NCBI GenBank assembly: GCA_032207245.1
Contig: CM063500.1
Location: forward strand, 63,140,425-63,204,424
DNA length: 64,000 bases
Origin: Pardosa pseudoannulata
Taxonomy: Eukaryota; Arthropoda; Arachnida; Araneae; Lycosidae
Direction: 5' to 3'
Position numbers and translations under genes: made by a program
Notes under the pieces: generated by a model
Database searches by the model: none
The model's input: the letters and a program-made list of their open reading frames with translations, nothing else
What the model was told of the DNA's origin: nothing
Part shown: in pieces, positions 1 through 13,800 of the stretch
How the letters are laid out: every line of letters begins with the position of its first letter
How positions within the stretch are numbered: the first letter of the stretch is position 1

Positions 1-1213
<1,213 letters not shown>

Positions 1214-1479
1214 TTTAGAAAATTTTAGAAAAAGAATTATGTTGTTGGTTTCCTAATTAAATTGTAAATAAACTATCTTCACATTAAATCTTCTAGCAAA
1301 ATAAAAAGTTGCAGATGGCTTGTACAATGCTTGCAGGAATAAAAAATAGATGCCCAAATCCCAAGAGATTTTCCATCTTAATATATTGAAAATAGTTATA
1401 TTATTAACAGTAAGAGAACAAGAAATAATAACTTAACAATAGTAAGAGAAAACAGACTAAAGTGTGTACTAGAGAAAAT

Positions 1480-1494
1480 GGGTCATTGACGTCA
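1480..1494 (+). promoter_or_regulatory. Candidate ecdysone-response-like inverted repeat overlapping a CRE palindrome
   Basis: GGGTCATTGACGT (1480-1492) matches the IR-1 ecdysone element consensus RG(G/T)TCANTGA(C/A)C(C/T) at all positions but one, and overlaps the perfect palindrome TGACGTCA (1487-1494). It lies about 90 bp before exon 2 of gene A. Cuticle genes are commonly controlled by the moulting hormone, so the position is suggestive. A near-match could occur by chance in 64 kb, and nothing in the sequence shows that it is used. Confidence 0.3.
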
Positions 1495-1585
1495 CTAGCA
1501 CTTCACGCTACATTAATATCAAATAATTTTTCTACTTTCAAGTAAATGTTATCGCATAATAACCTACTTTCCATTTTTGTTACAG

Positions 1586-2864
1586 GCTATCTTCATTGCC
1601 ACTTTGGCATCTCTTGCTGTTGCAAACTTAGTGGTAAGTATCAAGCATGATTGTTTAATTACGCGTGAAATCAAGATTCATCTCATGTACTTTATTGCCT
1701 GAACATTTTAAACATCTAAATGTTTTGCCTCGCCAGTCACTAATTAGGACAACAAGATTGAATTATTAAAATGTCTTTTTTATTTTGGAGATTTGAAACA
1801 ACTCTTACTTAAATCTACCATTTTATTTCAAAAATTAGTAGAAAAATACTTGTTTCCTCAATTGATCAGTATATATGATTCGCATTATTTTAAACATCAT
1901 ATACATGTATTTCAAAACATATAAGAAACACAAAGTTGGTAATAATTCCCAAACAGTCATCCACACATACTTAAATTATAAAATTATCGTATCATACAAT
2001 ATGCAGACTTTTTCACTATGTTAAATCTTTTGTCCACCTAGGCTTAAATTATTCTTAGATCATATTATTCTTAAAGATAATTAGACTAAAACTTGTGTTA
2101 AATTTATAGCAATAAATGGAAAAGAATCCATTTAGTTATTTTACTCATTTCAAATCACTTCTTAAGGGATATATTAAGAATGTTAACAATATATTTATTT
2201 TTAAAAATACATGAACAACCGTTATTTACAGAATCATCAGTTTTCCTATCTTCATGATTAATTTCATTAATCTCTCCTAATTATCAGCATTCTGAGCAAG
2301 TTGAAAAGTAAATACAAAGAACATCATGAGTAGAATTATTTGTAATAAGGATATTTTGATGCTTAGTAAAATACACTTTACACATTTTTGATTGCTTCTA
2401 TTTGTCAACAGCCTGTCCATCATGCTCCCCAGCCTTACAAGTTCGGCTATGACGTCAAAGACAAGCACGGAGAGCAGTACAGACAGGAGGAAGGCAACGG
2501 TGGCCACGCCGTGAAGGGAAGCTACGGATTCACCGATGACCGAGGAGTTAAGAGGGAAGTCGACTACGTTGCCGATCACGGTGGATTCAGAGCTCAGGTC
2601 AAGACCAACGAACCAGGAACAGCCAACCAGAACCCAGCAGCAGTACTCATGGTCTCTAACGCTCCTTACGCTGGTGGTGTAGGACTCGGATATGGAGGAT
2701 ATGGTCTCGGATACAACAACCTCGGATATGGAGGATACGGTCTAGCTGCACCTGCTCTTGGTTACGGTCTTGGTGCTGGAATCGGTGGATACGGAGCACC
2801 TGCTTACGGAGGTCTTGGTCTTGGAATCCTTGGTGGTTTGGGATATGCTAGATACGGATACTAA
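1586..2864 (+). CDS. Cuticle protein gene A, RR chitin-binding domain (5' exon outside window)
   Basis: Secreted structural protein of the exoskeleton that should bind chitin fibres. Two exons are visible: the 48-nt microexon 1586-1633 (TTACAG acceptor, GTAAGT donor), reading AIFIATLASLAVANLV, which is the signal-peptide core; and the terminal exon 2412-2864 (CAACAG acceptor), 150 codons plus TAA. The terminal exon starts PVHHAPQPYKFGYD, carries the Rebers-Riddiford domain (GSYGFTDDRGVKREVDYVAD, then [19 protein letters not shown]) and ends in a Gly/Tyr/Leu tail closing with LGGLGYARYGY. Both introns would be phase 0. By analogy with the other genes an exon with ATG plus three codons is missing upstream, giving about 170 residues. 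The terminal exon is nearly identical to that of gene B, with a few replacements (D-V-K for D-I-K, GGYG for GGNG). Family assignment is by motif recognition. Confidence 0.88.
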
Positions 2865-2903
2865 ATAAAGAATGTGTTATGTGCGAATGAAGAATGAAAT
2901 AAA
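2864..2903 (+). terminator. Poly(A) signals of gene A
   Basis: AATAAA occurs at 2864-2869, overlapping the stop codon, and again at 2898-2903. The second is the likelier signal: its position about 35 nt after the stop matches AATAAA in genes B, C and E (about 45 nt after the stop in each). Confidence 0.7.
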
Positions 2904-3788
2904 AATCATTGAATTATCTCAATGGTCATTTGTATTTCATTGTGGCATTAAAATTTTAAAATTTCTTACTTTTCACTGTTATATTTATAATGATTTGTTT
3001 CATTAAAAGAATAATTTCATATTCGAAAGTGTCTTTCTTTAGTTTTTTCCGGAATTTATTTCAGTCACTTACAATATTTTTCCTCTATACTACGCAGGTT
3101 TGCTCATATATGTTCAAATAAAATAAATACGGATTAGGTCATCGATATAAAAATATTTCTTGACTCAAAGTAAATAAGCTTAATATAATATATTGAGTTT
3201 TTAAGAAATACCACTCATTTTCTGTTACATTTTAATATGATTTCAAAAACAAAGCATATATATTATATTTGTATAATGATTTTGAATTTATATATATATA
3301 ATTCTATAATGAATTGTACTCCTTATTTTTTTCCCAGTAAGTCCTTTTTTTGTACAGCTTGGACATTATTTAGATAAATTTCTCATTAGAAAATCATTAT
3401 CGTATCCCATATTTAAGGAAATAGATAAAGAAATGTTATTCAAACAAAGATTTTAATGTAATAAGATAGTGAGTTGTCAATTACAGCTCCTCAGAACTCA
3501 ATATATATCATCTACATCTACGTATTAAAATCGTATTATAAATTCAGCAGTGATATTCAACTGGTAAGCATCATTACGTGCTATGATGCTACAGCTCTAG
3601 AATAGGTATTTTTGGTAGTGATTTTTGGTTGAGTGGTCGTTCTTAGAAGACCTCATATCACAGAACACAGATACAAAACACAAGGATTTATTTCTGTATA
3701 CAGCTATATACAAATTTTTTATCTCAAGGCAAGCTCATCCATTCTTACCCTCTGAAAAATTCTCAGCATCTCTTTCCCATTCAAACAG

Positions 3789-3956
3789 GCCGAACGATGG
3801 CCGATTGGTTAGGGTGCTGGCCTTAGGTAACGGAGTTAGTGGCTTCGTATCCCACAGTGGCGTGGATGTTCGTAGCCGTTCGGAATCGGCTTTAAGCTGT
3901 AGGTCCCGGTCTCATTAGCCCTCGTGTGGCAAAAAGTAGACCGTAGCACTTCAAAC
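3789..3956 (+). mobile_element. tRNA-derived SINE, copy 1
   Basis: The head begins GCCGAACGATGGCC, with an A-box-like TGGCCGATTGG at 3798-3808 and a decayed B box (GGCTTCGTATCC) at 3841-3852. The body (CGTAGCCGTTCGGAATCGGC, then CATTAGCCCTCGTGTGGCAA) matches the copy at 61619-61784 on the other strand, which defines the element as about 166 bp. DNA to about 4100 is also GC-richer and may be a tail variant or another element. Internal pol III promoters are the usual source of SINE transcription. Confidence 0.85.
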
Positions 3957-5181
3957 GAAACCAAAACCCATACAAAAAATCTCGGCCGCCGTGATGCCAG
4001 TCGCAACCACACTCCTCTCTGACTTATTCAGAGGAGAGGGCAGGCAGGGGAAAATGGCGCATCTCCGCCTCTTCGAATGACATCAGAGTGAACCATAAAA
4101 ACAAAGACAATACAAATTAATATAAAGTACATTTCCAGTAGAGTGATTCTACATCACTTATAACATTTAAACACTTGTAAATTATCTTATAAATTGATGT
4201 CGCAAGTGATTAAATTGGACATAAATTAATATATTCAATGCAACGATTAAAATGATCTCATGTAATAAATATTTTTGTATTTTTATTCTAGTTTTATTTC
4301 AGAAACATTATTTCTATTTTGTATATAATTTTAATAAAAAATATTTAAATGTTTAACTTTATTCTTATATCTTTAGTTATTTATTAATTATTATTAACTT
4401 ATTGAAATACTCTGTGACAATCGAGAGCAATTCTAAAAATTCTATAATCCGAAAAATTTCCTAAAGAGTTAAAATATTTTAAAAGGTTTTTGCTTTGTGA
4501 TCTTTAAAAATATTTTCTGAAAAAAAAACTAAAACAGTTACAGAGTAAAAACATTTAAAACGCAGGGATCATAAATTTGATTTGATTAACACTGAAAGTT
4601 TCTCACCATAAAGCGGTTATTAATTAATAGGGAAAACTCGCACTGCAGATAGAACAAATATTAATGGCAAAACTAGTAAAAAAAAACTATATTCCAAAAA
4701 TGTAAATATTATTAATAATTCATTTAAAAATTAAATAAATGAGTATTTTTTATATTTAGGTATTATGCTATTTCTTTCTTCAAAATCAATGAACATAATT
4801 TAGTCCTATAAATTCTCCATTGCTTGTTTTACTGTCTTACTTGTCAAATATTACCATCGAATGTGACCATCGAGTATAAAAAGAATGGGTTTTTCCAGGT
4901 GTTCCACTTGTTTAAGAAAATGTTCCATCCGAGATTCAAACATTGTATAATGCATCCACCCTGACTCTGTGCAGTCATATAACTCTGTGCAGTCATACAA
5001 GGTGGTCCACCCTTGGTCCAAGTTTAATATAAATTTAGACTTTGTGCACAGTGAAATGTGGAAGAAAATTTCCAGTCGCAGATGTACAAAAGAGCCGTGT
5101 AAACACATGTATTTTTAGGCTTACAAGCTCAATTTTACTAATATTATATTAACTTACTCTATACCAAAGCAAATAAATTTT

Positions 5182-5505
5182 AAAAAATACTATGTAATAT
5201 TATTTACACTAAAATTGAAGTGCTGGTTTAAATCATTACATCTAAAAGTTTTGAATTTTATGATAAATTGTTAAGCCTAACCAATACCCATTTTCCCCCG
5301 TCTTACAAAAATAATCACTAAACATAAAATATTTAAACTATTTAAAAAATACTATGTAATATTATTTACACTGAAATTGAAGGGCTGGTTTAAATCATTA
5401 CATCTAAAAGTTTTGAATTTTATGATAAATTGTTAAGCCTAACCAATACCCATTTTCCCCCGTCATACAAGAATAATCACTAAACATAAAATATTTAAAC
5501 TATTT
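5182..5505. repeat. Two-copy tandem duplication, period 162 bp
   Basis: A unit starting AAAAAATACTATGTAATATT at 5182 recurs at 5344 with only a few differences (TGAAGTGCTGG against TGAAGGGCTGG; CGTCTTACAA against CGTCATACAA). The high identity points to a recent duplication. No coding potential was seen. Confidence 0.9.
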
Positions 5506-6775
5506 CTTCTCTGTTTTTGAAAGACTATTGTTCAGAATCCCTAGAAATTGATTATTGAAAAAATATTGACAATAAAAGAAATAAAATATTACTTTTCTGA
5601 CAGTTTTCTAAAGAAGTCTTAGTAAAGAAGAATTTATTCCTGACTAGCAAAGAAGATAATTTATGTTAACAGATGCAGAATATAAAACTTTTTAAAGAAA
5701 TCAATTGTTGCAAACAAATGTCTAAAAATATATTACAAAGCTAAAATATAATTGTTAAAAGTTAAGATGTGTCTTTTAAGTAAACTATAAAGATTACCCA
5801 TTTTACCTCACCAAACCCTAATCAATGCAAGTGCTAGATTTGAGTGTATTCTGAAATGGTATCTATTTCAATAAACCATAAATCTTGAATGAAATAAATA
5901 AAACAACACAGGAATTTTTTAAAAGAAATTTATATCAAATATAAATTAATTTAAAATAAAAGTATTAACATGCAAAATTAAATTGATTTCAGAACTGTAT
6001 TCTATATGATGAAAAAATAAAAAATAAATCTATTTATATAAGAGTGTAAAAATTAAGGCACTTGTAACGAAGAGAAAAAGCAAGTAATCAGTCATTAAAA
6101 TAATGTTTATAAACCTTAAATGTTTACTTATATTTTAATGTTTTTAATATCTTTATTTATATGTGTATTAAAGAATTTAATATTTATTTTTGTTTTTAAT
6201 ATCTTTTATTTATCTTTACATGATTATTTATCTATTTATAATTAGAGTTGTTCAACAAATCGGTCGAAAAGAGAGTACTGTGGTCGATTACAGCTAACAA
6301 CTGAGGATAACAACGCAATCATGCATTATAGAAATAGTCAGGAACCATTGTGAGGATATCTCAGCTTTTGAATGGGCTCTCTTTTAGTTTCTTTCAGCTT
6401 TTACTTTAATTTTACGATAATTTGGAACTCTAAATAGTTATGCACAACTTATATGCGTATTTTCTTTTTATTAAAATTTCGTTTATATATTTAACAATTA
6501 TAATTATGGTTTATATTTTTTATATATCTAATTATTTATTAATATTTGTGAATTATATACATATATATGTATATATGTGTCATGATATTTTATTCACTTT
6601 CGGTTTCAGATACTTATTTTCGCGGTAATTCTTCTGAAGGCACCCTAGCGAATATTCTCGAGTGTTCGGTAGTAGAAATCCTTCAGGTTCCATCTCTAAA
6701 AATAGAGGTAACGTGTGGGTCACATCACTTACTTAACTTCATAGTAATAGCAGATTAGTCAGCACAAATGACTAT

Positions 6776-7024
6776 TTAATCCCTTCGAGACCAACGTCCC
6801 TTAGAGGCGACGCAACGATTTCACTCTTATCAGTCCAGCGTCGCCTCCACGCGATAATCTACTATTGATATTGAGAGACCGGCGCCGCGTATAAGTAATA
6901 GAAGATCTGAACGTTTTATTTGAATTTTTAAGTGCTAAATTTAATCACTAGATGGCGTAAACGGCAATGGTTTACTAAACGGTCTACTCGTATAGCATTT
7001 ACGTGCTAGTCTTCAAGGGGTTAA
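6776..7024. mobile_element. piggyBac-like MITE, family 1 copy 1
   Basis: Bounded by TTAA on both sides (6776-6779 and 7021-7024), with terminal inverted repeats TCCCTTCGAGACC and GTCTTCAAGGGG. The interior shares GCGACGCAACGATTTC with the inverted copy at 59462-59705. TTAA targets and CCC/GGG termini are the hallmark of piggyBac-type elements. There is no transposase, so the element is non-autonomous. Confidence 0.8.
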
Positions 7025-8469
7025 GCATATCATGTCTGGAATTTCAAACTAGTTTCATATAAAGCTGCATATAATGTTTCGATAGAGTTTCATCACAGTT
7101 TTCGTTCTTTCACAGTTTCGATATTTCGATGAATAAGTTAGATTGAATTTTCCAGTGTCTTGATTACGTTCTCGCTTCGAGATTCCACGATTGCAGGGTG
7201 GAGATAACAGCCCGGAACCCCACTTCGTAAGGTGGCAAAAAGCCTTATTACATATATATATATATTACAATATTATACTAATAAGTAACTAAATCACTTT
7301 CCCCAATTACAATACTACAGTATAATGAAAATAAAGAATCTCAATCCAAAGAATACATTTATTTTAATCTTTTTAAGGTTTTTCTTTAAATAAATGATAA
7401 ATATTTGTGATATTTTTCTCAATTTTTAATGTTAATGGACATTTAATAAATTCATATTTTTTAATTAATTCTTTTTCCGAATTCCGCTAAAAAACGTTTT
7501 CTCCTTCTTAATAATTTTCTTATCATTTTAATTTTGATATAGTGTTCTTTTAAATTTTAGATGGTCTTCTAGAAAGTTAGTTTCTCCATCGCCAAAAGAT
7601 CGCGTTCGAAAACAAACGAAATGAGATAGGTAAAGACAGGTAGATGGTGGGTTTGGCTATCATATGAAGCAATAATAAATTCCCTATGTTCACATTGATG
7701 TCGTTGTATTACACTAATATACAGGCTATCATTTCATGTGCCATCAACAGTTTTTGACTGCACAGAAGGTAGAGCTGATCAAAATCAATCATCAATTCTG
7801 TTTAGTGCATGAACTGAATGTTATCATCATGTACAACTTTCATCTCCAGTGTCCTTATTTTTAAGGCCCCTTCACACTATGGCTCACTGCAAACTCTTAC
7901 CACCGTCTGGAGGGGGTATGGCTTATGGAAGTAGACAAAGCCAGACAATAAATATGGTCTTGGTGGAGATTGGCTTCGGAAACGATTTTCCTCCAAAGAT
8001 TAAAGACAACTAGCATTCGCTACCAAAGTGCACAGTAGATTATATGGTTGCATACACACTCTCTGCTAATTTAGTGGCCCAATGTGCGAATGCAACCACT
8101 GAACCATCGTTCAAGGTCGCCATCAGGACCAGTACTGGAGTGGTGAACAATTAGTTATAGCGTGGAGGTTATATTAGAAGGTTGATTAAAAATCCAGCAC
8201 TGAAGCCGGCTGTCTGACATCACTGGACAGCATTCCACCCTGTAATCCCAATCTTACAGCCAGAGACTTTAAATACATGAGATGGGGAAAGCTTTATTTA
8301 CCCTTTCCGTTCATAAGTTTGGTGTTTCAAAATAATATGCCATTGCCAATTGTGACTAGTTTTCCATTAGATGAAAACAAATTAAATTTTAATTGAAAAG
8401 ATAAATCATGTCAAAATTCTAACAAAGTACTAAATTCAGCATTAGATAAACTATTGTTGTTGTTTTTGA

Positions 8470-8775
8470 CTTACACCACTTGGTCAAGCCAATCACGATT
8501 GAGCCAGAGGCTACTCGTATTAAGGCAAGGGGGTGCGCTTTTCGTTTTTTAACGAGCACCACAAGGGTGAAATTACGACTTCTTGCTCAAGTGGGTCCTC
8601 ATAATTTCGAATCAGGGACCAAGCAGAAGACCTATAGACTTGGTCTGCCATCCCCAGAGGTATTGATTGAGAACTTGGAGGACATTGTGACCACGAACCT
8701 ATTTTAAGTGCCAAAGTCATGTTTAACGAACATGGCTGATCTTAGGCCGGCTCGGGATCCGAACCCACAACTTGA
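8470..8775 (-). mobile_element. Possible degraded SINE or unclassified repeat
   Basis: On the minus strand GGGTTCGGATCCC (8752-8764) resembles a tRNA B box, and the roughly 300 bp that follow have a base composition unlike the AT-rich surroundings. No A box was found at the expected distance, so it would be a 5'-truncated copy. Reading frames on both strands (8480-8707 and 8520-8720) show no recognisable protein. Confidence 0.35.
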
Positions 8776-9819
8776 GGTAAACTATAAAAACATGAAGCAG
8801 AAAATGTGATTGAAGGAAGTATGTCTGCGAAAGATGTTAACAGATTAATATTTTTTAGAATTAAAGATGAATATTTATATTCATATCAACATAAGATAAT
8901 CTTCAAAGTAATTTACAATATCTTGCAATTTCAATAGTTTTCAAAGATGTTAACTGGTTAACATTTATAGAATCAATGATGAATATGTATATTTGTATCA
9001 ACACTTTATAAGATAATCGTAAAACTAATACACAATACCAAACTAATACCAGTTTGAAGCTACTATACAATTGCCCTAAAGTCATTAAACCAAATTCTAG
9101 TCATCAAATTTAAACGTTGTAAAAAATGTATCGTCAAGTTATATGTTGGGATAAAAAAACAATAACATTTCTAACGAAAAGTGACTTTAAAATGGCTTTG
9201 TTAAAAGAACTTTAAAAAATCAATAATAATTATTGTGCAATTTCCATTTAATCTATGTCAATACGTATAACATGCGTTATAAAACAGAGGATATCCAACA
9301 AAGCTCTAAATTGAAAATAGCATAATTTTATACATCTTGAAAGTTATAAATTTATAAAAGGTAAAAACTACAGCTTTGAGCCTGTTTTCTTCATATTCAT
9401 CGAAATAAGAGCTACCTTGTTTAAATATTGTGTAGAACTTGAAATATTCGTGGAAACAATATCTATTAATTACTTAAGTAAAAAAGTATCCAAATCTTGT
9501 ATTTTTTAAAATTCCAAAATGGACAGGAATACCGTAGCTTGCGAGTTTTATCTTAACTCACTGCATGTGCCCATAGTGTTGCTTTTTACAATAAATGACA
9601 TACTTGAATGCAGTTCTTCTAAATAGTACAAATGCTTGAGATTATGATGTCAAAGTTAATAACTTCATTACTGAAGAAATGCCTAAATTTTTACACCTGT
9701 TTTTTATTTTATAAGTATGCAGATAAATATTGAAATATATACAGTATATCTATATGACTAAGAATATTCAAGAATTTATTTTTGTATTTATAATGGAATG
9801 TATACTTCTTGCTTATAGG

Positions 9820-9985
9820 TTATATCCTTTTGTTGTATTTACTACATATTTTAAAAGAATAATCAGTCAAGTGTAAAAGAATTAGAGCATGCCTTAAATT
9901 CAAATAAAATATCCATTTGATATAAAAGCAATGAAAGTCTTTGTTTTCACCAGTTGCTTACAGTGTTCAAGCAAACAGCTTCAAA
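9820..9985 (+). promoter_or_regulatory. Promoter and 5' UTR of gene B
   Basis: A TATAAAAG box at 9921-9928 is followed 23 to 30 bp later by an initiator-like CACCAGTTG (start of transcription near 9951), then a short leader to the ATG at 9986. The block is clearly homologous to the promoter of gene C (shared CTTTTGTTGTAT, ACTACATATTTTAAA, TTAAATTCAAATAAAAT and TATAAAAGCA), so the promoter was duplicated with the gene or is under constraint. Confidence 0.75.
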
Positions 9986-10561
9986 ATGATCTCCCAGGTA
10001 AGATTGGGATATATATATATATATATATATACTCATTCACAATTTCAAATTTTATAATGTTTTAACTTTGAATTCATAATTTTTTTGTGCTTTCCGTGAT
10101 TAGAAAGTAGAAATATTAATATTTAGACGCAATTAAGCCATTCTAATTAAAAGATAAAGATTTATACTAAAATTAAACAAATAAGCATTAAGTAAGCAAC
10201 CATTTTTAAAAATTATTAAACATCTTGTTACATTTTCTTTATATACTAATCTAATTATATTTCATACAAGTTGAGCTATTATTTATGTATATTTATATAC
10301 TTGACTAATTATATTTCCTGTATTAACAAGCAGAGATATTAATGCATATTTATATATTTACCTAATTACATTTCATATATTAACAAGTAGAGCTATTAAT
10401 GTATATTCATATAATTACCTAATTACATTCCATATATTAACAAGTAGAGCTATTAATGCATATTTATATAATTACATTTCATTTATTAACAAGTAGAGCT
10501 ATTAATGTATATTTATATACTTACCTAATTACATTTTATATATTAACAAGCAGAGCTATTA

Positions 10562-10608
<47 letters not shown>

Positions 10609-10758
10609 ACTATTTATATTTCATATATTAACAAGTAGAGCTATTAATGTATATTTATATACTTACCTAATTATATTTCATATATTAACCAATAGAGCTA
10701 TTAATGTATATTTATATTCTTACCTAATTACATTTCATATATTAATAAATAGAGTTAT

Positions 10759-10826
<68 letters not shown>

Positions 10827-13800
10827 TTACCTAATTATATTTCCCATATTAACAAGTAAAGCTATTAATGTATAACATTTTCTATTTCTGATGCATTTAT
10901 ATATTTTCTAAATGTTTTTAGAAACTTAACTACTTTGTAACTACAAATGTTGCACCTGAAAAATAACTTCCTTTACACATGCTCAGAAAAATTTTGTTTC
11001 TATACAAAAATCATCTTCAGAGCTTTTTAAAACTGTTCCTAATTCACTAGAGAAAGACAATCTAATTTCGGAATTTTTATGCGTTTTACGATATTTATAA
11101 AAAGCACTTGCAGCCGAAAAAAACAAAGAGCTTGTGTTTTATGCTATCTGCCACTTAAAGTTCAGCATTCTTATAATTATACCATTCTATTTGCAAGTCT
11201 TTGTTTTTAAAATACAGTTATTTTGATATTAGCATCTTGAATACCATTTTTTAAGTCATATGTCAATAGCTTATATTCGAATTAGAACACTAACTTTTGA
11301 GCTACTATAAAAAAAACTTATTATTTCAAAATGAAAAAAAAATTAGGAATTACACTTAGAATGGACATTAAGAGCAAATCATTTTCATAACATTTTTTAA
11401 TCTAGTTAATTTCTTTAGATCGACCTTGAAATGAACATTAAGAACATTAAGTCATTTTAATTAAAAAATTTTATCTAGTTATAATTTCTTGAGATCGATC
11501 TCGAGGGAATAACGATCTGATACAATGTTCTAGGTAATTTGTTGTACTTGGAATAAACATTAAGAGCAAATCCTTTTAATTAAAAGTTTTAATCTAGTTA
11601 ATTGAGATCGATCTCGAGGAAATAACTATCAGATATAATTTTCTTCTGTTAAAACATTTTTCGCTCCCCATAAGTTTTCAAAGTCTTGAGAGAGCATTTG
11701 AATTTAACGTTCAATAAAATTATGTTTGCGGTGCAGTTTACAGCGTATATAACCTGATTGTTTCAGCTATTCCATCTTACATCCTTTCCAAAAGTCTAAA
11801 AAATTGAAAATTATTCTTCAGCGTTCTGTTTTTTCTTTAATGTGGTGGCAGTAGTATCTAAGTCCATGAAAAGAACCTGTTTAATTGTTTACTTTTATAA
11901 TTATCTCATATATACATTAGGGAGAAAGCATTCTTCAAGCATAAAATTTACATCTCATTAAATTATATAATTTTTAAAAATGTAACGTGTAATTTTTCAC
12001 TCAACAGCCAAACAGTGGATAACCATATCCCTTTCTAAAAAGTTTAAAACTTTTGACAATTTATTGGTATACTTTTTCTTATTTCACTGATTAAAATGCA
12101 ACAGTATGATTTACAACCATGAAAAGAAATATTTTACTTATTTTCCCAAAAAAGGGAAAATAATTTTACATTAAATAGAAGCCAATTTTCTAGCATATTT
12201 ACATCTTAAAAATATGTAAATTCAAATAACCTTAAAATGCGTAATTTATAACTATCTTGCTATTTATGGAATCAACGGTTACTAACTTTTACTAATTAAT
12301 CATAATGGAAAGCAAAGGGAAGATAAATCAATATTGTACTTTGACTATACTTTTGAGTTATTTACTAATAAATTTTCCTGATATAATTGTATCCATTTGT
12401 AATATTTTATGGCTTTTCCTGTTATTTTTTCTTCTTTTTCATCTAACTAGTATCCATTCCTAAATATTGACAATAGCTTAATACTCATTAATAACATTTT
12501 AATGATGTGTAAATTTATAGATTCTGTTTAGAGAAAGAATATGTCATTTTATGAATCAAATAATCACAACCATTTAAAAGCATCCTATGAAGTACGGAAA
12601 AAAGCATAAATATTTTCTTTTTCAATTAACTGAGAACCAAATTTTTTATGTAGGATAAAACACACAGAAACAGAATTTATCTTGGTTTTGCCACTTCCAG
12701 GGCGTGTCTTTACTGCACTTTCCCTCCTCGCGAATCTAAATTTAGCACAGACGAGTGAGAAAGTCCGTGGTTTATTCTGACAGCAGAAAGCCTGCGTTTA
12801 ATCACGTATAAACGCTTTTAAGTTTTGCCTTGAGAATTATTTTTCTTTCCCTGCTGTCAACAACTTTTTCTTGCGAAGAATCTACCAAAACTTTTGTCAT
12901 TTAACTACATTAACTGTAACTTTATTTCAGAATTGTGCTTTGTATAAGTATTATTTAATCATTCAGTCCAAAAATAATTAAAATATAATTACTTTGAAAA
13001 GTTTTTGAAAATTTTAACATTACATGTGCTTATTTTCCCAGGTACTCTTCATTGCTGCAATTGTCTCCATCTCTGTCGCAAATTTGATCGTAAGTAACTA
13101 ATGTATATGGTTTATTAGAAAATAATTATGCTGCCATTGCTTTAATCCTTTATATTATCTCAATAATTAGGGAATTACATCTTAATGAGACCCAATAAGT
13201 AGGGATAAATTGCCTTTAATGCTTTTAAATAAGCAAATGTGTGAATTAAATAAATATGAAAAAAAAGAAAAAATAAATTTATGTCTAATATCATTATAAA
13301 CGAATAGGACATTTTAAAACATTAAATAAAAGAGTTCAAAGCTTTTCTCATTGTGTTTTAATGAATTTATCTGTTAAAAATTATATGACCAATTTCCATA
13401 CAATAGACTATTAAGTGTCGTACAGTAAGTCATAAATTACTCTTTTTTTTACATATGAGGGCCTTAAATAATTATATGAAAATATAAAAAACATTTTATA
13501 GAGATGAGGACTTAAACAGCCCTTATCAAAATTTTTATTTACAAATTCATATGATAAAATACTTCATTTTCTTTAATTAATAAATCCAAACTGTATAACT
13601 TTACTAAGGCTAGAGAATTTATTTTTTATGAAAACCCATTTCGTTCAGACAGATTGATTTATGATACAAAAGTTAACATATTGCATTTTGCAAATTCCAT
13701 CCCATTATTCAGAGGACTAATTGTGATTCTTGTTTATAATACATTTCTAAATAATCTAAATTCAAATTCTTAAGTAAAATTTTAATATGAAAAATATTTC

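Larger units (their letters stand above)
2904..9780. other. Intergenic spacer between genes A and B
   Basis: No host coding exon was recognised in this AT-rich spacer. It holds a tRNA-derived SINE (about 3789), a two-copy tandem duplication (5182-5505), a piggyBac-like MITE (6776-7024) and a possible second SINE (about 8470). The stretch 7560-8270 is less AT-rich and of unidentified origin; it has no long reading frame and may be old transposon DNA. Confidence 0.6.

Noticed and set aside
8480..8720. Overlapping 75- and 66-codon frames
   Set aside because: No recognisable domain, within a probable repeat; no splice or promoter context.
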